Source: Campylobacter sp. MG1 (lineage in GTDB: Bacteria; Campylobacterota; Campylobacteria; Campylobacterales; Campylobacteraceae). From it: 64,000 nucleotides of DNA. This document shows, piece after piece, positions 61,520 through 64,000 of this stretch. The stretch is from NCBI RefSeq assembly GCF_026616895.1, contig NZ_JANYME010000002.1:124001-188000 (forward strand), written 5' to 3'. Under the pieces are notes generated by a model that worked only from the letters and a program-made list of their open reading frames with translations, searched no databases and was not told the DNA's origin. Both the position numbers and the translations under genes were made by a program. Positions within the stretch are counted from its first letter, which is position 1. The number at the start of each line of letters is the position of its first letter.

Positions 61520-62107
61520 CTATTTAAATTTATTTATTATTTCGCTATATAAGTGAGATTCATATTGTTTTAAAAAATCACTAGGATTTTTATGCACATC
61601 ATAACAAGCAAAAGTTTTTAAAGCATCAAAACCTAAATATTCATGAGTTTTATGAAGTCCTACACTAATACCATCAACACCTATGCCTTTATAAAATTGT
61701 TCCTTGTCTTCAAATGCAATCCTTGGTGCATTCCAAGTCCATGAAAGCATATATTTTTTACCTTTACAAAGACCGCCTGAACCATATTTTTTATTAACAT
61801 CGCTCCTACTTCTACCATCACTAGTAAAAAGTTTATCCACCCCTTCATCAAAAACTTTTGCCATATACTCATATACAATCCAAGGTGCAGCATACCACCA
61901 ACCCTGAATTTGCCATATAACAATATCGGCTTTTAAGAATTTTTCTACCTCAACATTGACATCGTATCCATCATCAATAGTTGTAGTAAATACATTAAAA
62001 CCATTATCTTTTAAAATCTTTGTAGCGTGTTCATGTAAATTTTTGCTAAGAATTGCTTGAGAATTACTAAACGCCTTTGCACCATTTATTAAAAATATAT
62101 TTTTCAT
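61520..62107 (-). CDS. mdaB: NADPH quinone reductase MdaB
   Basis: The 195-residue flavodoxin-fold enzyme has the FAD-phosphate loop INGAKAFSNSQAILSKNL, IWQIQGWWYAAPWIVYEYMAKVFDEG (about 80-105) and LSWTWNAP. MdaB reduces quinones by two electrons and protects Helicobacter and Campylobacter against oxidative stress (Cj1545c). It is cytoplasmic. AAAGGATT precedes the start. Confidence 0.92.
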   Translation of the reverse strand: MKNIFLINGAKAFSNSQAILSKNLHEHATKILKDNGFNVFTTTIDDGYDVNVEVEKFLKADIVIWQIQGWWYAAPWIVYEYMAKVFDEGVDKLFTSDGRSRSDVNKKYGSGGLCKGKKYMLSWTWNAPRIAFEDKEQFYKGIGVDGISVGLHKTHEYLGFDALKTFACYDVHKNPSDFLKQYESHLYSEIINKFK

Positions 62108-62167
62108 GAAAAAATCCTTTTAAATAAATTTTTTAATTTTATATAAATAACATAAATATATACATAA

Positions 62168-62198
62168 TTAAGCTAGTTTTAAAGGGGGGGGGTAGAAT
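62168..62198 (+). promoter_or_regulatory. Promoter of the PAP2 gene with G9 tract
   Basis: TTAAG at 62168-62172, then 11 nt, G9 (62184-62192) and TAGAAT (62193-62198), 23 nt before the ATG. The tract touches the -10 box as in three of the other four cases, but the TTAAG is further away. Confidence 0.62.
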
Positions 62199-62221
62199 GC
62201 ACAGAAAATTAAGGATGTAAT

Positions 62222-62737
62222 ATGAAAATAATATATTTTTTATTAATTGTTATTTTAAATTTTAGTTCTAATGCTTTTGCTGATAATATTAAAAAAACTG
62301 GAGATATATTACAAATCGCATTGCCGATTTACGCATTAGGTATCACAATTTATAATGATGATTTTATAGATGGAGGTAAGAATTTTTTAATGACTTTTAT
62401 AGCTACACAAGCCAGTGTGGAAATTTTAAAAAGAACTGTAAGAGAAAAAAGACCTGATAATTCTGATAAAATATCCTTTCCTAGTGGTCATACAGCTGCA
62501 TCGTTTTCTAGTGCTTCTTTTATACATAAAAGATATGGAATAAAACAAGCTATAGTGCCATATATATTAGCTAGCTATGTGGGATACTCTAGAATTAAAT
62601 CCAAAAAACATTACACACACGATGTCGTTGCTGGAGCCTTATTAGCTGGAACTTTTAGCTATTTTTTAGTAGATAAAAAAATTAGTATTAACAGTGTAGG
62701 TGATGGAGCTATTATTAGTTATACATCAAATTTTTAA
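62222..62737 (+). CDS. PAP2 superfamily membrane phosphatase
   Basis: The 171-residue protein has a signal-like N-terminus (IIYFLLIVILNFSSNAFA) and the three PAP2 phosphatase motifs: KRTVREKRP (K-x6-RP), SFPSGHTA (PSGH) and SRIKSKKHYTHDV (SR-x5-H-x3-D). Catalytic His residues are at about 91 and 142. It may remove phosphate from undecaprenyl-PP or lipid A in the periplasm, as short PAP2 enzymes of epsilonproteobacteria do. The G9-tract promoter suggests switching. Confidence 0.9.
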   Translation: MKIIYFLLIVILNFSSNAFADNIKKTGDILQIALPIYALGITIYNDDFIDGGKNFLMTFIATQASVEILKRTVREKRPDNSDKISFPSGHTAASFSSASFIHKRYGIKQAIVPYILASYVGYSRIKSKKHYTHDVVAGALLAGTFSYFLVDKKISINSVGDGAIISYTSNF

Positions 62738-63192
62738 ATTTAAACCTAAAAATCATATTTAATATTAATTTTTACTAAAATTTCAATAATTTTTAAAACT
62801 ATGATATTAAAAATATCTTTGATATTTTTTTTAATATCATATCACTAAATGCCTAAAAACACGATTTCAAATAACAAATCCAATTAAAATTTACTTTATC
62901 AAGTATAATTTGATTTTATATTATTGATATTAGTTTTATCACTAAATTAATAATATTTTAAAATCATACAACTTATAATTATATTTTTAAATTTCATCTC
63001 ATTATTTTTATAAATGTTTTATTAATTTATAAATAATAATTTTACAGCATATCGTTTTGATTATAAAAGCTTTTTGCTTTTGTAATTTTTTGAAAAAAAC
63101 TATTTACATAATAATCACATACGAATAAGAATTACGAATTTTTAAATTTTAAAAATAAAGTATATAAAAGTAGCCTTTTAAGGCTACTTTGA
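62738..63192. other. 455-bp A/T-rich gap between convergent PAP2 and groEL genes
   Basis: I see no gene here, only A/T-rich sequence and short repeats of TTTAAT/ATATTAAAAATATC (a hairpin-like pair at about 62801-62842). The groEL terminator is at its right end. Confidence 0.5.
63167..63190 (-). terminator. groEL terminator
   Basis: A perfect 11-bp stem AAAGTAGCCTT / AAGGCTACTTT with a 2-nt loop is followed by TTTTAT on the minus strand, 2 nt after the groEL stop. Confidence 0.88.
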
Positions 63193-64000
63193 TTACATCA
63201 TACCAGGCATTCCGCCCATACCGCCACCCATTGGCATTTCAGGTTTGTCTTCTTTAATATCGCTTATTGTAGCTTCTGTTGTAAGTAGCATTGAAGCAAC
63301 GCTTACAGCATTAAGTAATGCTACGCGCTCAACTTTAACAGGGTCAATTATTCCTTCTTCATACATATCTACATATTCACCACTTGCAGCATCAAATCCT
63401 TTGTTTTCATCTTTGCAAGTTTCAATTGTATTAACAACCACACCAGCGTCAAATCCTGCATTTTCTGCAATTTGGCGAATTGGAGCTTTGATTGCACGGC
63501 GAACGATATTTGCACCGATTAACTCATCGCCTTCTAAATTTATATTAATTCTATTTGTAGCGTGAATTAGTGCAGCACCACCACCAATTACTATACCTTC
63601 TTCAACAGCAGCTTTAGTTGCACTTAGTGCGTCATCAACTCTGTCTTTTTTCTCTTTCATTTCAGTTTCAGTTGCAGCACCAACTTTAATAACAGCAACA
63701 CCACCACTTAATTTTGCTAAACGCTCTTGTAATTTTTCTCTATCATAATCGCTTGTAGTTTCAGCAATTTGAGCTTTGATTTGATTAATTCTTGCATTAA
63801 TTGCGTCTTTGCTACCTGCACCATTTACTATTGTAGTATTATCTTTATCAATTACGATTGAACTAGCACTTCCTAAATCCTCAGCACCAGCACTCTCAAG
63901 TGTTCTTCCCATTTCTTCGCAAATTACTGTTCCACCTGTTAAGATTGCAATATCTTCAAGCATTGCTTTTCTTCTATCGCCAAAACCAGGAGCTTTAACT
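63193..64000 (-). CDS. groEL: Chaperonin GroEL (3' part; start beyond the window)
   Basis: The last 269 residues are present, beginning [23 protein letters not shown] and ending with the Gly-Met tail ([14 protein letters not shown]). The segment covers the apical to equatorial domains, with [28 protein letters not shown] and IGGGAALI near the equatorial part. GroEL folds cytoplasmic proteins in an ATP-driven double ring; groES should lie just beyond the edge. Confidence 0.98.
   Translation of the reverse strand, partial: VKAPGFGDRRKAMLEDIAILTGGTVICEEMGRTLESAGAEDLGSASSIVIDKDNTTIVNGAGSKDAINARINQIKAQIAETTSDYDREKLQERLAKLSGGVAVIKVGAATETEMKEKKDRVDDALSATKAAVEEGIVIGGGAALIHATNRININLEGDELIGANIVRRAIKAPIRQIAENAGFDAGVVVNTIETCKDENKGFDAASGEYVDMYEEGIIDPVKVERVALLNAVSVASMLLTTEATISDIKEDKPEMPMGGGMGGMPGMM

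Overview
The window is a low-GC epsilonproteobacterial chromosome segment that I assign to the genus Campylobacter. The evidence is a Campylobacter-type major outer membrane porin (PorA), the gene order rnr-ilvC-polysaccharide deacetylase-dprA-ruvX, a selD-yedF-modE-fdhC cluster, nspC, moaD-moaE, mdaB, the pgi-galU pair, the tRNA-tuf-rpmG-secE-nusG-rpl-rpoBC block, and many poly-G tracts inside and in front of surface genes. The species cannot be fixed from the sequence alone.

Layout. 1-8.6 kb: the 5' part of rnr, then ilvC, a divergent polysaccharide deacetylase, dprA, ruvX, three Cys-rich Sel1-repeat secreted proteins, an RNA m5C methyltransferase, a YgjP-type metallopeptidase and several tiny proteins. 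8.6-12.8 kb: a two-gene anti-phage candidate, an UPF1-like helicase with a degenerate kinase-like N-terminus followed by a single-HKD PLD nuclease, matching type I Mokosh. 12.9-23 kb: a ferritin-like DUF455 protein, a Pit phosphate transporter, selenium and formate metabolism genes (selD is read through an in-frame UGA as selenocysteine), nspC, an EAL-domain protein and moaDE. 23-31 kb: a frameshifted monooxygenase, porA, a cytoplasmic molybdopterin reductase, tRNA-Asn, a Fic protein and a dcuC switched off by a G9 tract.

30.4-43.2 kb: pgi and galU border a sialylated-glycan locus. It holds two tandem GT42 sialyltransferases, neuB-neuC-neuA, a CgtA-like N-acetylgalactosaminyltransferase, two modular GT2 enzymes, a sugar-binding-type glycosyltransferase broken by a stop codon, and an MBOAT O-acetyltransferase with an SGNH-like partner. 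Five genes here carry poly-G tracts. As sequenced, the MBOAT tract is out of frame, the CgtA-like gene is interrupted at an A6 run, and the fourth transferase has a TGA. The locus resembles the ganglioside-mimicking LOS loci of C. jejuni.

43.2-57 kb: the core transcription/translation block on the minus strand (rpoC, rpoB, rplL, rplJ, rplA, rplK, nusG, secE, tRNA-Trp, rpmG, tuf, four tRNAs). 57-64 kb: yaaA, an RdxA-like nitroreductase, small membrane proteins, an OmpW-size beta-barrel, an amino-acid binding protein, mdaB, a PAP2 phosphatase and the 3' part of groEL.

The most distinctive feature is a recurring promoter design. Five genes (porA, the 230-residue OMP, the PAP2 phosphatase and two tiny genes) have a G9 or G10 tract set directly against, or 3 nt before, a -10 hexamer. 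In four of the five it is preceded by TTAAG at an exact 3-nt distance. With the six intragenic tracts this gives eleven poly-G/C tracts, so envelope composition is probably switched at both translation and transcription level.
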